24,739 bases of DNA from Candidatus Marinamargulisbacteria bacterium (GCA_023262965.1 JALQXX010000024.1:1-24739), one strand, 5' to 3'; shown: positions 9,901 to 17,024, counted from the stretch's first letter. Notes: generated from the letters alone by a model not told the origin. Translations and numbers: made by a program.

Positions 9901-10296
9901 AATGCATATCAACCCCTCCGTACGGTCGGCTAATCGACTCATGTCCACTCGCGGGACATAATAAAACCCATGAATGTTGGCGTCGGTTACAATGTGGCAT
10001 AGATTTTCGTACCCCACGGTATTCATGCACAATAAAATGATCCGATCGGTGGGCTTGGCTTTGGCGGCAATGTCCGTGGTCCAATGCAATTCGCAGCCAA
10101 TAATCGGGCGAATCCCTTGACGCTTGGCTTCAAAATAAAAATCCACCGCGCCAAACATGTTGCCTTTGTCGGTTAAGGCTACCGCGGGCATCTGATGCGT
10201 GTTGCAGGCCGATATCAGCTGCGGAATACGAATCGCACCCTCTAAAAGAGAAAACTCGGAACGAACCTGTAGGTGGATAAACGATGCATTGTCCAT
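6907..10296 (-). CDS. dnaE: DNA polymerase III alpha subunit
   Basis: A 1129-residue replicative polymerase, close to the usual DnaE length. Domains in order are the N-terminal PHP domain (about 1-210), palm and fingers with GPGRGSAAGS and the catalytic aspartates D395 and D397 in PDIDIDF, followed by KRRGEVIAY, thumb, tandem HhH region, and a C-terminal OB-fold (about 960-1060). The PHP domain lacks several metal ligands: HLQVR at residues 8-12 where active forms have HxH, TDK at 42-44 where TDH is usual, and NDVY at 201-204 where NDxH is usual. Proofreading therefore probably comes from a separate exonuclease. It heads the unit that continues into hisE and has a TATACT box seven bases before the ATG, with no Shine-Dalgarno sequence. 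Confidence 0.97.
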   Translation of the reverse strand: MDNASFIHLQVRSEFSLLEGAIRIPQLISACNTHQMPAVALTDKGNMFGAVDFYFEAKRQGIRPIIGCELHWTTDIAAKAKPTDRIILLCMNTVGYENLCHIVTDANIHGFYYVPRVDMSRLADRTEGLICILPGYGGPVQQLIQSYFMDDARHLADAFRGLFPDRLYLGVQRTNEPGMPQLANDVIEFGTTHAIPLVALNDVYFLESTDGWMHDMVTCIKTGREIDSDDQANASLSQHYLTSPQHMADLFADCPQALANTVAIAKQCDLTLAADHVLLPRFNCPEDQTPDTYLTELVWQGIHKKYSTLTDTIKERVAFELATINQMNYAIYFLIIYDFLDFCLKSDIPVGPGRGSAAGSIVAYALNITKIDPIEYNLLFERFLNPERVSMPDIDIDFCIKRRGEVIAYISQTYGSDHVAQIVTFGTMAARGVIRDVGRALGVPLSAVDRLAKMVPSSPGHMVSIAEALDTVPELAAVYNTDPQAKQLLDYGMKLEGLSRHASTHAAGIVISRDPLSKLVPLMTNDGQVTTQYTMTNLEKLGLLKMDILGLRNLTVIRDTGTYIHEHTPDFDIDKIPLDDPDTYAVMATGVGIFQCESPGMRRLIADLKPQCFEDVIAVLALYRPGPLGSGMVNDFISNKSGKTQVAYDLPQLEPILKDTYGMIVYQEQVMQIATTVGGFTLGESDMLRRAMGKKKKDEMAKMRDAFLSGAKQQGIAPEVAEKVFNLCDKFAEYGFNKSHSAAYALISYQTAYLKAHFPREYMLGLLLSVVGNTDRTAVYVAEAKRLGLVVAPPNVNRSHYSPILEGDTIVFGLGGIKAIGEAPVQALVQEREANGPFTTLFDFFNRLNGRDINKRVFEHLIRVGALDDIDPNRSRLLGCYEQILEHMAHSRRHRMAGQVGLFDTLEEDHYTDLLDAADYREYTTLALLQMEKELMGDYLSAHPLTEFREMWEAGVPLVNLTVDRDGEVVTVVGILENVIQGTTKNDNPFVRGDIADFDTKIGFVVFDFGGGSFGRKGVANIDVIKNDAIVRMTGTVVNRSSEISLRVESVVPISNQLAETICHIDILDESLGPLHAIHGVCKAHRGNIPIYFHVRETIIKAGKKFWITKDAIGILESMLGEQTVWVES

Positions 10297-10303
10297 TGCT
10301 GAT

Positions 10304-10309
10304 AGTATA
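10304..10309 (-). promoter_or_regulatory. -10 box of the dnaE promoter (leaderless type)
   Basis: TATACT on the minus strand, seven bases before the dnaE ATG. The expected transcription start falls at or one base before the start codon. No convincing -35 box; TTTAGG with a 19-base spacer is the nearest candidate. Confidence 0.5.
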
Positions 10310-10353
10310 GCCTAGATGGCCCTATTCGCCTAAACCTGGTTTTACTCCCTGAG

Positions 10354-10371
10354 GAATATAATGAATATAAT
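10354..10371 (+). repeat. Tandem 9-bp repeat GAATATAAT x2 in the divergent promoter region
   Basis: Two perfect adjacent copies of GAATATAAT, followed by about 25 bases made almost only of A and T. The stretch lies midway between the divergently transcribed dnaE and aminotransferase genes. It contains TATAAT-like boxes and may hold extra promoter elements or a flexible regulatory site. I see no coding potential in the 10297-10462 gap. Confidence 0.5.
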
Positions 10372-10430
10372 TTATATTTTTAATATATATTTTAAAAGGC
10401 GCGAGCCTATTGCTTTTTGAGCTGTAACAC

Positions 10431-10459
10431 TTTCGTAGCTCAGTTTAATATCATATAAT
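10431..10459 (+). promoter_or_regulatory. Promoter of the class IV aminotransferase gene
   Basis: A perfect TATAAT (10454-10459) lies three bases before the first and six before the second of two consecutive ATG codons. A weak -35 candidate, TTTCGT, is 17 bases upstream. The geometry predicts a leaderless mRNA beginning at the second ATG. Confidence 0.45.
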
Positions 10460-10462
10460 CCA

Positions 10463-11242
10463 ATGATGATTAGCCTAAACGGACGTATTTGCACAGCCAG
10501 CGCCTTTGATTGGCTAGGTGATAGCGGGTTTCGCTATGGGTTTGGGTGCTTTGAAACCATGTATTTCAACGGGCGCATTCGGTTTTTCAACGATCACATC
10601 GCACGCCTAAACGCTAGCCTCAATACCCTTGGTATGACCTGCCCCTACGATCCGCCAACCATTCACACATTCATTACCGATTTGGCCACCGCTATCGGTG
10701 GCGAGCCCCGTCCCCAGGTCTGCCGATTGTATGTCACCGGCGGCGCCATGGGATTAACCCCCGGCACCACCGCTACAGCAACCGTTATCATTGCATTCGC
10801 CCCCTTGCCGGATTCGCCTATCCATAAGGGCGTTCATACGATGCTGGTCACCCCCCATGATTTTTATCGATTTAAATACATGGCCTATGCCCACCACATT
10901 CAGGCATTGCAATCCGCACCCACATGGCCCATTTACGTGGATGATACCCATCGGATTATTGACTCGCCACTTTTTTCGATTGGTGTGATTCAAAACGATC
11001 GTATGGTATTTGCCACCCACCCGTATCAGTTGCCCTCCGTATCAAAAACCGCCCTACTCACGCATCTGGATTCCGAATGGGTTTGCCAACAGCCGCTATA
11101 TGCAGACGCTTTAACACAGGCCACCACGATTGTCGGATGCAATGCCCTGAAAGGGGTGGTTGTTTTGGATGGCCAGCCCCTTTCCAAACCCATTTCAACC
11201 GCGGTGGGGGCGCTTTTTAATGCGATGAATGGGTCGCAATAA
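10463..11242 (+). CDS. PLP-dependent class IV aminotransferase family protein (PabC/IlvE fold)
   Basis: A 259-residue protein of the fold-type IV PLP family, which includes aminodeoxychorismate lyase (PabC), branched-chain and D-amino-acid aminotransferases. The N-terminal block with RYGFGCFETMYFNGR, then HIARLNASL, is typical. The PLP lysine is probably the K of FYRFKYMAY, keeping the family's K-to-Y spacing. Other signature positions are eroded: the usual E-x4-N-x-F is IIDSPLFSIG, and the TP-x4-G-hydrophobic-x-G motif is not visible. The substrate cannot be assigned; PabC is the most likely by length. Two start codons are adjacent (10463 and 10466), and the -10 spacing favours the second. 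Its end overlaps the convergent psd gene by 26 bases. Confidence 0.75.
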   Translation: MMISLNGRICTASAFDWLGDSGFRYGFGCFETMYFNGRIRFFNDHIARLNASLNTLGMTCPYDPPTIHTFITDLATAIGGEPRPQVCRLYVTGGAMGLTPGTTATATVIIAFAPLPDSPIHKGVHTMLVTPHDFYRFKYMAYAHHIQALQSAPTWPIYVDDTHRIIDSPLFSIGVIQNDRMVFATHPYQLPSVSKTALLTHLDSEWVCQQPLYADALTQATTIVGCNALKGVVVLDGQPLSKPISTAVGALFNAMNGSQ

Positions 11243-11849
11243 TCGTCAATCCCCCCTTAACACGATCCCCTTTTTTGACCTGAAGGGTGACCTTATTTTT
11301 AGGCAAATAGACATCGGTGCGGGACCCAAATCGGATGAGACCAAACCGTTCCCCCGTTTTGCAGGTTTGATTCGCCACCAATTCACAACAAATGCGACGC
11401 GCAATGGCCCCCGTGATTTGCACCACCCGAATGCACCCAATCACCGTATCGATATCGGTTTCTTGACGCTCGTTTTTTTGATCAATATCCCCCCTAAACG
11501 CCGCTAAAAATTGACCCGGAATATGCACCGATTCACGAACCACACCGGCCAATGGAATCCGATTCACATGGCAGTTGAATACCGACAAAAATGTGACAAT
11601 TTGGACATAGGCCTCCCCATTCACGGTTACCTCTTTAATGGCCGTGATAACCCCATCCGCTGCGGCAACAATATCGGTATCCGCATACACACGCCGTCGA
11701 TTTGGATCGCGAAAAAACGATAACACAAACACCATCACACCACCAAACACCCCAATAACCCACACACTTTGGGTTAACAAACTCATTAAAAATGCAAACC
11801 ACACCCATTTGATGATTGGCAGTCCCTCGGGGGCAATTGGTATACGCAT
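11217..11849 (-). CDS. psd: Phosphatidylserine decarboxylase proenzyme (short form)
   Basis: A 210-residue pyruvoyl enzyme that converts phosphatidylserine to phosphatidylethanolamine at the inner membrane. A hydrophobic N-terminal hairpin (about residues 14-46) precedes the FFRDPNR motif. The catalytic triad is visible: D65 in AAADG, H94 in FNCHVNRIP, and the self-cleavage site G175-S176 in IRFGSRTDVYLP, giving a large beta chain and a small pyruvoyl alpha chain. The RFGSR site and length are those of the short Psd subfamily. The frame is open to 11942, but the ATG at 11849 gives the normal N-terminus. It is preceded by TATAGT at six bases, with TTGCTC as -35. Confidence 0.93.
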   Translation of the reverse strand: MRIPIAPEGLPIIKWVWFAFLMSLLTQSVWVIGVFGGVMVFVLSFFRDPNRRRVYADTDIVAAADGVITAIKEVTVNGEAYVQIVTFLSVFNCHVNRIPLAGVVRESVHIPGQFLAAFRGDIDQKNERQETDIDTVIGCIRVVQITGAIARRICCELVANQTCKTGERFGLIRFGSRTDVYLPKNKVTLQVKKGDRVKGGLTIIATHSSH

Positions 11850-11855
11850 GAGAAT

Positions 11856-11885
11856 ACTATAACCCAAACCGATTGGATGGAGCAA
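11856..11885 (-). promoter_or_regulatory. Promoter of psd (leaderless type)
   Basis: TTGCTC (11880-11885), an 18-base spacer and TATAGT (11856-11861) on the minus strand, then six bases to the psd ATG. The position of the -10 box also supports the ATG at 11849 over the longer open frame. Confidence 0.6.
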
Positions 11886-11930
11886 GGGGGGCTCTAGTGA
11901 TACGTCGCCATCGGGCCACACCAAAGGTGC

Positions 11931-11959
11931 TTGCCTGTTCAAACAGAGTTGGTTACACT
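11931..11959 (+). promoter_or_regulatory. Promoter of the small gene and M32 carboxypeptidase (leaderless type)
   Basis: TTGCCT (11931-11936), exactly 17 bases, then TACACT (11954-11959), then six bases to the ATG at 11966. No Shine-Dalgarno sequence fits in the gap. It is divergent from the psd promoter. Confidence 0.6.
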
Positions 11960-11965
11960 ACGTTC

Positions 11966-12190
11966 ATGACATCTTTTTCGTCCGAATTGGCCGATTACCG
12001 CGCGCTATTGGATCAAACCATTACCCAACTCGACAGCCTGATTTACGATATTGAGCACTTTGCGCTAAAATCCGGTCATCAATCCAACCAGTTCCATGAG
12101 CTCACCTTCGATACAATTCCCATGCTTCGCAAACTTAAAGACGTGCGCACGCATGCCAAGCAATCTCGCAGCCACTATGGACCGCTTTAA
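11966..12190 (+). CDS. Small helical protein of unknown function
   Basis: A 74-residue protein with no signal peptide or membrane segment. The first half is predicted helical, with an amphipathic L/I spacing (ELADYRALLDQTITQLDSLI), and the end is basic. I do not recognise a family. Exonuclease VII small subunit was considered because of size and helicity, but its signature residues are missing. The frame extends upstream to 11873, over the promoter; the start at 11966 is chosen because it lies six bases after a good -10 box. It overlaps the carboxypeptidase start by 14 bases, so the two genes are probably translationally coupled. Confidence 0.55.
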   Translation: MTSFSSELADYRALLDQTITQLDSLIYDIEHFALKSGHQSNQFHELTFDTIPMLRKLKDVRTHAKQSRSHYGPL

Positions 12191-13652
12191 CACCCTTATC
12201 GACCATCTTCATCGGATCGATACGTTTCGCCAAATCCAATCCGTTCTTAGTTGGGACCAAGAGACCTATATGCCACCGAACGCTATTGCCGCACGCACCC
12301 AGCACATTAAAACCATGGCCGGTTTATGGCACGAGGCGTGGCAGGACTCCAATTTTGCGTCGCAATTGAATGCCTTTATTGATGTATCAACAGGGATTCC
12401 CAAGGGGACCTTTTCCCCCGATGAAACCGCATTTTTGCGCGAGACCTGCCGTGCATGGCGTCACCAAAACGCATTATCCCGGGACTGGGTGGAAGCCTTT
12501 TCGGCCGCCACCGCTACGGCACAACATATGTGGTCAGAGGCCCGAAATCGATCGGATTTTAGCCACTTTGCCCCGTATTTACAGGAATTGGTAACATTAA
12601 CGCACGAGAAAATTCGTCAATTGGGCGGTACTGACCAGCCCTACACCACATTAATCGATGAATTTGAGCCGGGCATGACCATTCCCGAACTGGACCGTAT
12701 CTTCACACCACTATGTGCGTTTACAACCGATTTCTTAAAAACCCATCGCCCTTACCCATCCCCGTCGTTGCCTCCGATTGATTATGCCGCTCAGCGGGCC
12801 TATTCGGAGTCGTTAGTGGCTGCGTTGGGATTTAACACGCGTTGTGGGCGTTTGGACCTATCGGCCCACCCATTCACCATCACACTGGCCCCCACCGATA
12901 TTCGGTTGACCACACGGATTAATCCAGCGAATGTATTTGAGTCGATATCCTCCACCCTGCATGAATTCGGGCACGGCTTATATGAGCAAGGCTTGAATCC
13001 ACGATGGGCACAAACCCCTTATGGCGCGGCGCGATCCATGGCGATTCACGAATCCCAGTCCCGGTTTTGGGAGGTATTTGTGGGGCAATCCGAGGCCTTT
13101 ATTGCCTGGCAACGGCCCATTCTACACGATCATTTTCCGGATTTGCGCGGGTTTTCGGAGGCGGACATTGCGCGTTATTGGCAGCGCGTGGCGCCGCAAT
13201 GGTGTCGGGTTGAGTCCGACATTGTGACCTATACCCTCCACATTATGGTGCGGTATGCGTGTGAAAAGGCCCTATTTGAATCGGGGTTACCGGTAGCGGA
13301 TTTGCCGGCGGTATGGAATGATTACATGCATCAGTACTTGGGAATTACAATCACGGATGATGCGCAGGGGGTATTGCAAGATGTGCATTGGTCCGCCGGA
13401 TTATTTGGGTATTTTCCATCGTACACATTGGGAACACTGATCGCAGCACAGTTATGGGAGGTGATCGGGAAGGGCATTCCCGACATGGATGCACGGATTC
13501 GTGAAGGGGATTTTTTGGTCATTACCGAATGGCTGCGGGAGCGGGTGCATGATCACGGATCCCGCCTGACAACGGCAGAACTCGTGGACTCCTTGGGAAT
13601 TGGGGTATCCAGTGACGCGTTTATGCGCTATATTGAGCGGGTTTGGCAGTAG
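12177..13652 (+). CDS. M32 family metallocarboxypeptidase (Taq-type)
   Basis: A 491-residue cytoplasmic zinc carboxypeptidase that removes C-terminal residues from peptides. The M32 signatures are HEFGH at 262-266 (two zinc-binding His and the catalytic Glu) and HESQSR at 291-296 (third ligand Glu292). The helical N-terminal cap with SWDQETYMP is also characteristic of the family. Length matches the usual 490-510 residues. The frame is open to 12096, but that part lies inside the small upstream gene, so I use the ATG at 12177. Likely role is peptide turnover; the substrate cannot be read from the sequence. Confidence 0.93.
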   Translation: MDRFNTLIDHLHRIDTFRQIQSVLSWDQETYMPPNAIAARTQHIKTMAGLWHEAWQDSNFASQLNAFIDVSTGIPKGTFSPDETAFLRETCRAWRHQNALSRDWVEAFSAATATAQHMWSEARNRSDFSHFAPYLQELVTLTHEKIRQLGGTDQPYTTLIDEFEPGMTIPELDRIFTPLCAFTTDFLKTHRPYPSPSLPPIDYAAQRAYSESLVAALGFNTRCGRLDLSAHPFTITLAPTDIRLTTRINPANVFESISSTLHEFGHGLYEQGLNPRWAQTPYGAARSMAIHESQSRFWEVFVGQSEAFIAWQRPILHDHFPDLRGFSEADIARYWQRVAPQWCRVESDIVTYTLHIMVRYACEKALFESGLPVADLPAVWNDYMHQYLGITITDDAQGVLQDVHWSAGLFGYFPSYTLGTLIAAQLWEVIGKGIPDMDARIREGDFLVITEWLRERVHDHGSRLTTAELVDSLGIGVSSDAFMRYIERVWQ

Positions 13653-13664
13653 GCGTTGAATGGG

Positions 13665-13693
13665 TGTCCATTGCCTCCGGGATTTGATATACT
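13665..13693 (+). promoter_or_regulatory. Promoter of tRNA-Arg
   Basis: TGTCCA (13665-13670), 17-base spacer, TATACT (13688-13693). The tRNA begins 12 bases after the -10 box, leaving a short 5' leader. Confidence 0.5.
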
Positions 13694-13704
13694 GAAAGGG
13701 CAAC

Positions 13705-13781
<77 letters not shown>

Positions 13782-13786
13782 TTGTA

Positions 13787-15478
13787 CTACACCTCTTGGG
13801 TATTTACCCCAACAATCCGATTATTGTTTAAGTAAAACAACCGGTGGCTTCCCGGCTTCGCATACACTGCAGAGGCCGCATTCAACCACTGCGGCGTTTT
13901 ATAGAAAAAGCCCCCCATCACCACCCCCTCTACCAAAACCGATCGGCACTGCTCCCGCTTTTCAGCATCACTTTTTGCGCTCATATGCCGCCAAAAGCCC
14001 AAGGTAACCATCCAAACAAACCCGCAGCCAATACAGGTCTCCTGCCCCACAATGCCATCCATATCACCCCCCGCATCCGCGTCCACAGTGACCGCACTCT
14101 CAACACGGCAATCACACATCAAACACCGCTCATGACGCTTGTGCACATGATACCCCCCATCACGGGTATCCTCCAAATCATATCCCCCCAAACCAATCGC
14201 CCATCGCAACTGATCCGCCCGCTCATACGCCTTCGCCCGTCGCGCCACAATCCGATCCGCCGCCAATTGCCGAATAACCGTCGGCACCTGCCCCGATTCA
14301 TCGTCAAATAACCCAATCGCCTGCCCCAATTCCCGCAACACCGACACCCCACACCCGTGCGCATGAATTAAATCGTACACCCCAAACAACTGCTCAATCG
14401 CCACCGATACATTTAAATCCGCATACAACGCCTGCCAAAATGCCGCTTTTCGCGCCTCAAATGCCCCCTGCTTCGATGCCGGAATCGCCGCATCATAGTC
14501 CTGCCGATCCAACACCGATGCCAATCGCGTGTATGCCGCATGCGCATCGTCAATCGTTTCCGTTGAATAGGAAATGGGGGCCCGATAATGCGTTTTTAAT
14601 AAAAAATACCGCAAAACCGCCGGCTCATACCGCGAAAAAACGTCCCGCAGTGTAAAAAAATTGCCGACGGATTTTGACATTTTTTGATCATTGACCATAA
14701 TAAACCCATTATGGACCCACACATTTGCGAAGGGCGCATGACTGAGGCACTTGGCCTGAGCCAATTCGTTTTCGTGGTGCGGAAACACCAAGTCCGCCCC
14801 ACCCCCATGAATATCAATGTGCTCCCCCAATGTGGCATGCACCATCGCAACACACTCCGTATGCCACCCCGGACGACCCGGCCCCCATGGCGAATCCCAT
14901 GACGGCTCCCCCACCTTTGACGGCTTCCATAATACAAAATCCATCGGATGGGCTTTGCTGGGATCCACCTCAACCCGCGCACCATTTTGCAGCTGCGACA
15001 CATCTTTATTCGACAGTTCCCCGTACGTTGCACACCCACCCACCCGAAAATACACCGTACCGTTTATGTGATACGCCCCCCCAGTCGCTATCAACCGCGC
15101 AATGGCATCAATCATCTGCGGCATGTAGTCCGTGGCCTTAGGATAGGCCTCAGCCGGAATAATCCCCAACGCGCCCATATCCCGATGATACGCGGCTATA
15201 TACCGCTGCGTTAATGCCGTTGTCGATTCCCCTTGGGCCTGGGCCCGATCAATAATTTTGTCATCAATATCTGTAAAATTTTGAATATGCTTTACACGAT
15301 ACCCGCATTGCGTTAATACCCGCTTCAACAAATCGAAGGCCACATAGGCCCGGGCATGACCCATATGGCAATCGTCGTATACCGTCACCCCACATACATA
15401 CATGGTTACATCCGGGGGATTGATGGGGATGAATGGCTCAACCCGGCCCGATAGGGTGTTGTATAAACACAGTGTCAT
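13787..15478 (-). CDS. cysS: Cysteinyl-tRNA synthetase with a C-terminal cysteine-rich extension
   Basis: A class I synthetase that charges tRNA-Cys. The HIGH-type motif is HMGH at 38-41 and KMSKS is at 266-270. Catalytic-site zinc ligands are visible: C29, the Cys of GWHTEC and the His pair of FPHHENE. The normal family protein of about 460 residues ends near the LEDTRDGGYH segment (about residue 445). This one continues to 563. The extra part contains C452-x2-C455-x-C457 and C482-x2-C485, a possible zinc ribbon, then a YxKPG-type end without cysteines. The start overlaps the panB stop as ATGA. It is the last gene of the purA operon. Confidence 0.95.
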   Translation of the reverse strand: MTLCLYNTLSGRVEPFIPINPPDVTMYVCGVTVYDDCHMGHARAYVAFDLLKRVLTQCGYRVKHIQNFTDIDDKIIDRAQAQGESTTALTQRYIAAYHRDMGALGIIPAEAYPKATDYMPQMIDAIARLIATGGAYHINGTVYFRVGGCATYGELSNKDVSQLQNGARVEVDPSKAHPMDFVLWKPSKVGEPSWDSPWGPGRPGWHTECVAMVHATLGEHIDIHGGGADLVFPHHENELAQAKCLSHAPFANVWVHNGFIMVNDQKMSKSVGNFFTLRDVFSRYEPAVLRYFLLKTHYRAPISYSTETIDDAHAAYTRLASVLDRQDYDAAIPASKQGAFEARKAAFWQALYADLNVSVAIEQLFGVYDLIHAHGCGVSVLRELGQAIGLFDDESGQVPTVIRQLAADRIVARRAKAYERADQLRWAIGLGGYDLEDTRDGGYHVHKRHERCLMCDCRVESAVTVDADAGGDMDGIVGQETCIGCGFVWMVTLGFWRHMSAKSDAEKREQCRSVLVEGVVMGGFFYKTPQWLNAASAVYAKPGSHRLFYLNNNRIVGVNTQEV

Positions 15479-16266
15479 CGCGTATACCCGTTAGCTTCTG
15501 TGGGAAAAACACGCGTATCCACATCCTGTTTAAAGGCTTTTAAGGCCGATACAATCTGATGCGTGCCGTCCATGTACTTTTTCACAAATTTGGGCGAAAA
15601 ATTGGGGGTAAGCCCCAAAACATCCTGCGTTACCAATACCTGGCCCGAACAGTGCGGTCCGGCACCAATGCCAATGGTCGGACAGTGTATGGCGTCGCGA
15701 ATCTCACGGGAGACATCCATGGGAACTTTTTCGAGGACCACGGCAAATACCCCCACATCCGACAGCTGACGCGCCAGTGCCATTAAGGCCGCCGCCTCAC
15801 TCTCCGAACCCCCCTTGAGCGAATACCCACCCGCCTCATGAATATACTGCGGCTGAACGCCAATATGCCCCATAACCGGAATCCCCTCCTGAATCAACCG
15901 CGCAATCATGGGGACGTGATTCGCACGCACTTCACACTTGACCGCCGTTGCACCCGCCTGAATTAACGCCGCCGCATTGCGTAAGGTATCTTCCACCGAA
16001 ATACCGTAGGTCATGAACGGCATATCCGCAATAATCATGGTATGGGATACCCCATTTTTAACCGCCCGTGTGTGGTATAGCATATCCGCCAATTGCATGG
16101 ACACCGTACTCGATTCCCCAAAAAACGTATGCATTAACGAATCCCCCACCAGAACGCCATCCGCCTCGGCCATCTCAATCAACCGTGCCATGGTGGCATC
16201 ATACGCCGTTAATAATGTAATGGGCTGCTGGGCGCGGTATTTGGCCCACCATTTTTGAATCGTCAT
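15475..16266 (-). CDS. panB: 3-methyl-2-oxobutanoate hydroxymethyltransferase (ketopantoate hydroxymethyltransferase)
   Basis: A 263-residue TIM-barrel enzyme that transfers a hydroxymethyl group from methylene-tetrahydrofolate to 2-oxoisovalerate, giving ketopantoate, the first step of pantothenate synthesis. Family motifs are VGDSLMHTFFG (metal site), MPFMTY, MGHIGVQPQ and TIGIGAGPHCSGQVLV. Length is normal. A strong AAGGAGG sits seven bases before the ATG, and the start overlaps the upstream cyclase stop as ATGA. PanD of the same pathway is three genes upstream; panC is not in the window. Confidence 0.96.
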   Translation of the reverse strand: MTIQKWWAKYRAQQPITLLTAYDATMARLIEMAEADGVLVGDSLMHTFFGESSTVSMQLADMLYHTRAVKNGVSHTMIIADMPFMTYGISVEDTLRNAAALIQAGATAVKCEVRANHVPMIARLIQEGIPVMGHIGVQPQYIHEAGGYSLKGGSESEAAALMALARQLSDVGVFAVVLEKVPMDVSREIRDAIHCPTIGIGAGPHCSGQVLVTQDVLGLTPNFSPKFVKKYMDGTHQIVSALKAFKQDVDTRVFPTEANGYTR

Positions 16267-17024
16267 GCAACCGCCTCCTTATATAAATTAAACAATCGCG
16301 TTTCTAGTGCCTCGCGATTTAAAAATCGGGTTAATGCCCCTTTCTCCGCAATCGAAATGGTGCCCGTTTCTTCGGACACCACAATCACCAAAGCATCGGT
16401 TTCCTCACTGATGCCAATCGCCGACATGTGCCGCGTTCCCAGCCGCTTGTCCGATACCTTTGAATTGGTTAGGGGCAATAAGCACCCCGCTGTTACAATC
16501 TCATTGCCACGTATAATAATCGCCCCATCATGGGTAGGCGAGCCTGGCCAAAATATGGCGCAAATAAGCTCCGATGATACCACAGCATTCACACGAATCC
16601 CCGATTCCGTGTAATCATCCAATGGCATGGACTGCTCAATAACCAATAATGCCCCAATTTTATTTTTTGACATAAACTCCACACTTTGCAAGATCCGCTT
16701 AATCAATAATGGCTGCTTGCTTTTTTTGGTTTTTGCATCAAAAAAAAGATGCCCACGCCGTATTTTATCGGATGCCCGCCGTATTTCATTTTGAAACACC
16801 ACGACAATAAACACCATAAACACCACAAAAAACTGCTCAATAAACTGCGAAAAAAAGGATAACCCAATGATGTGGCTGCCAAAATACGCCACAAAAAAAA
16901 TCATCATCACCGCCGATATATTTTGAATATGCGTACGCCGCAAAACCCAAAAAAAACCATACAAGGCCCCTAAAATACACCCCACATCCACGATTTTTAA
17001 AAGGGTGAAATCGGTTGGATTCAT
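16263..17024 (-). CDS. dacA: Diadenylate cyclase, membrane type (CdaA/DacA)
   Basis: A 253-residue enzyme making c-di-AMP from two ATP. Three membrane helices (about residues 8-28, 36-56 and 60-78) are followed by the DAC domain. The catalytic DGA motif is at 166-168 in THDGAIII. The second motif, normally RHR after GT, reads GTRHM at 196-200, so its last Arg is Met. The downstream SEETGTIS block is conserved. The ATG at 17024 overlaps the lysA stop as ATGA; the longer frame to 17117 lies inside lysA. No cdaR or glmM neighbour is seen; instead the gene lies between lysA and panB. Confidence 0.92.
   Translation of the reverse strand: MNPTDFTLLKIVDVGCILGALYGFFWVLRRTHIQNISAVMMIFFVAYFGSHIIGLSFFSQFIEQFFVVFMVFIVVVFQNEIRRASDKIRRGHLFFDAKTKKSKQPLLIKRILQSVEFMSKNKIGALLVIEQSMPLDDYTESGIRVNAVVSSELICAIFWPGSPTHDGAIIIRGNEIVTAGCLLPLTNSKVSDKRLGTRHMSAIGISEETDALVIVVSEETGTISIAEKGALTRFLNREALETRLFNLYKEAVA

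Noticed and set aside
10396-10419. AGGC-GCGA-GCCT hairpin followed by a short T-rich run, a possible terminator
   Set aside because: The stem is only four base pairs and lies between two divergent genes, where no terminator is needed.
10435-10445. GTAGCTCAGTT, matching the D-arm start of a tRNA
   Set aside because: No acceptor, anticodon or T stem follows; the next bases are the TATAAT box and start of the aminotransferase gene.
11873-11965. N-terminal extension of the small gene at 11966
   Set aside because: This part covers the promoter; the -10 box lies six bases before the downstream ATG.
16763-16775. Second CCGATAA sequence (minus strand, inside dacA) as a sigma-28 promoter
   Set aside because: No TAAA at the required 15-base distance, and it lies within a coding region.
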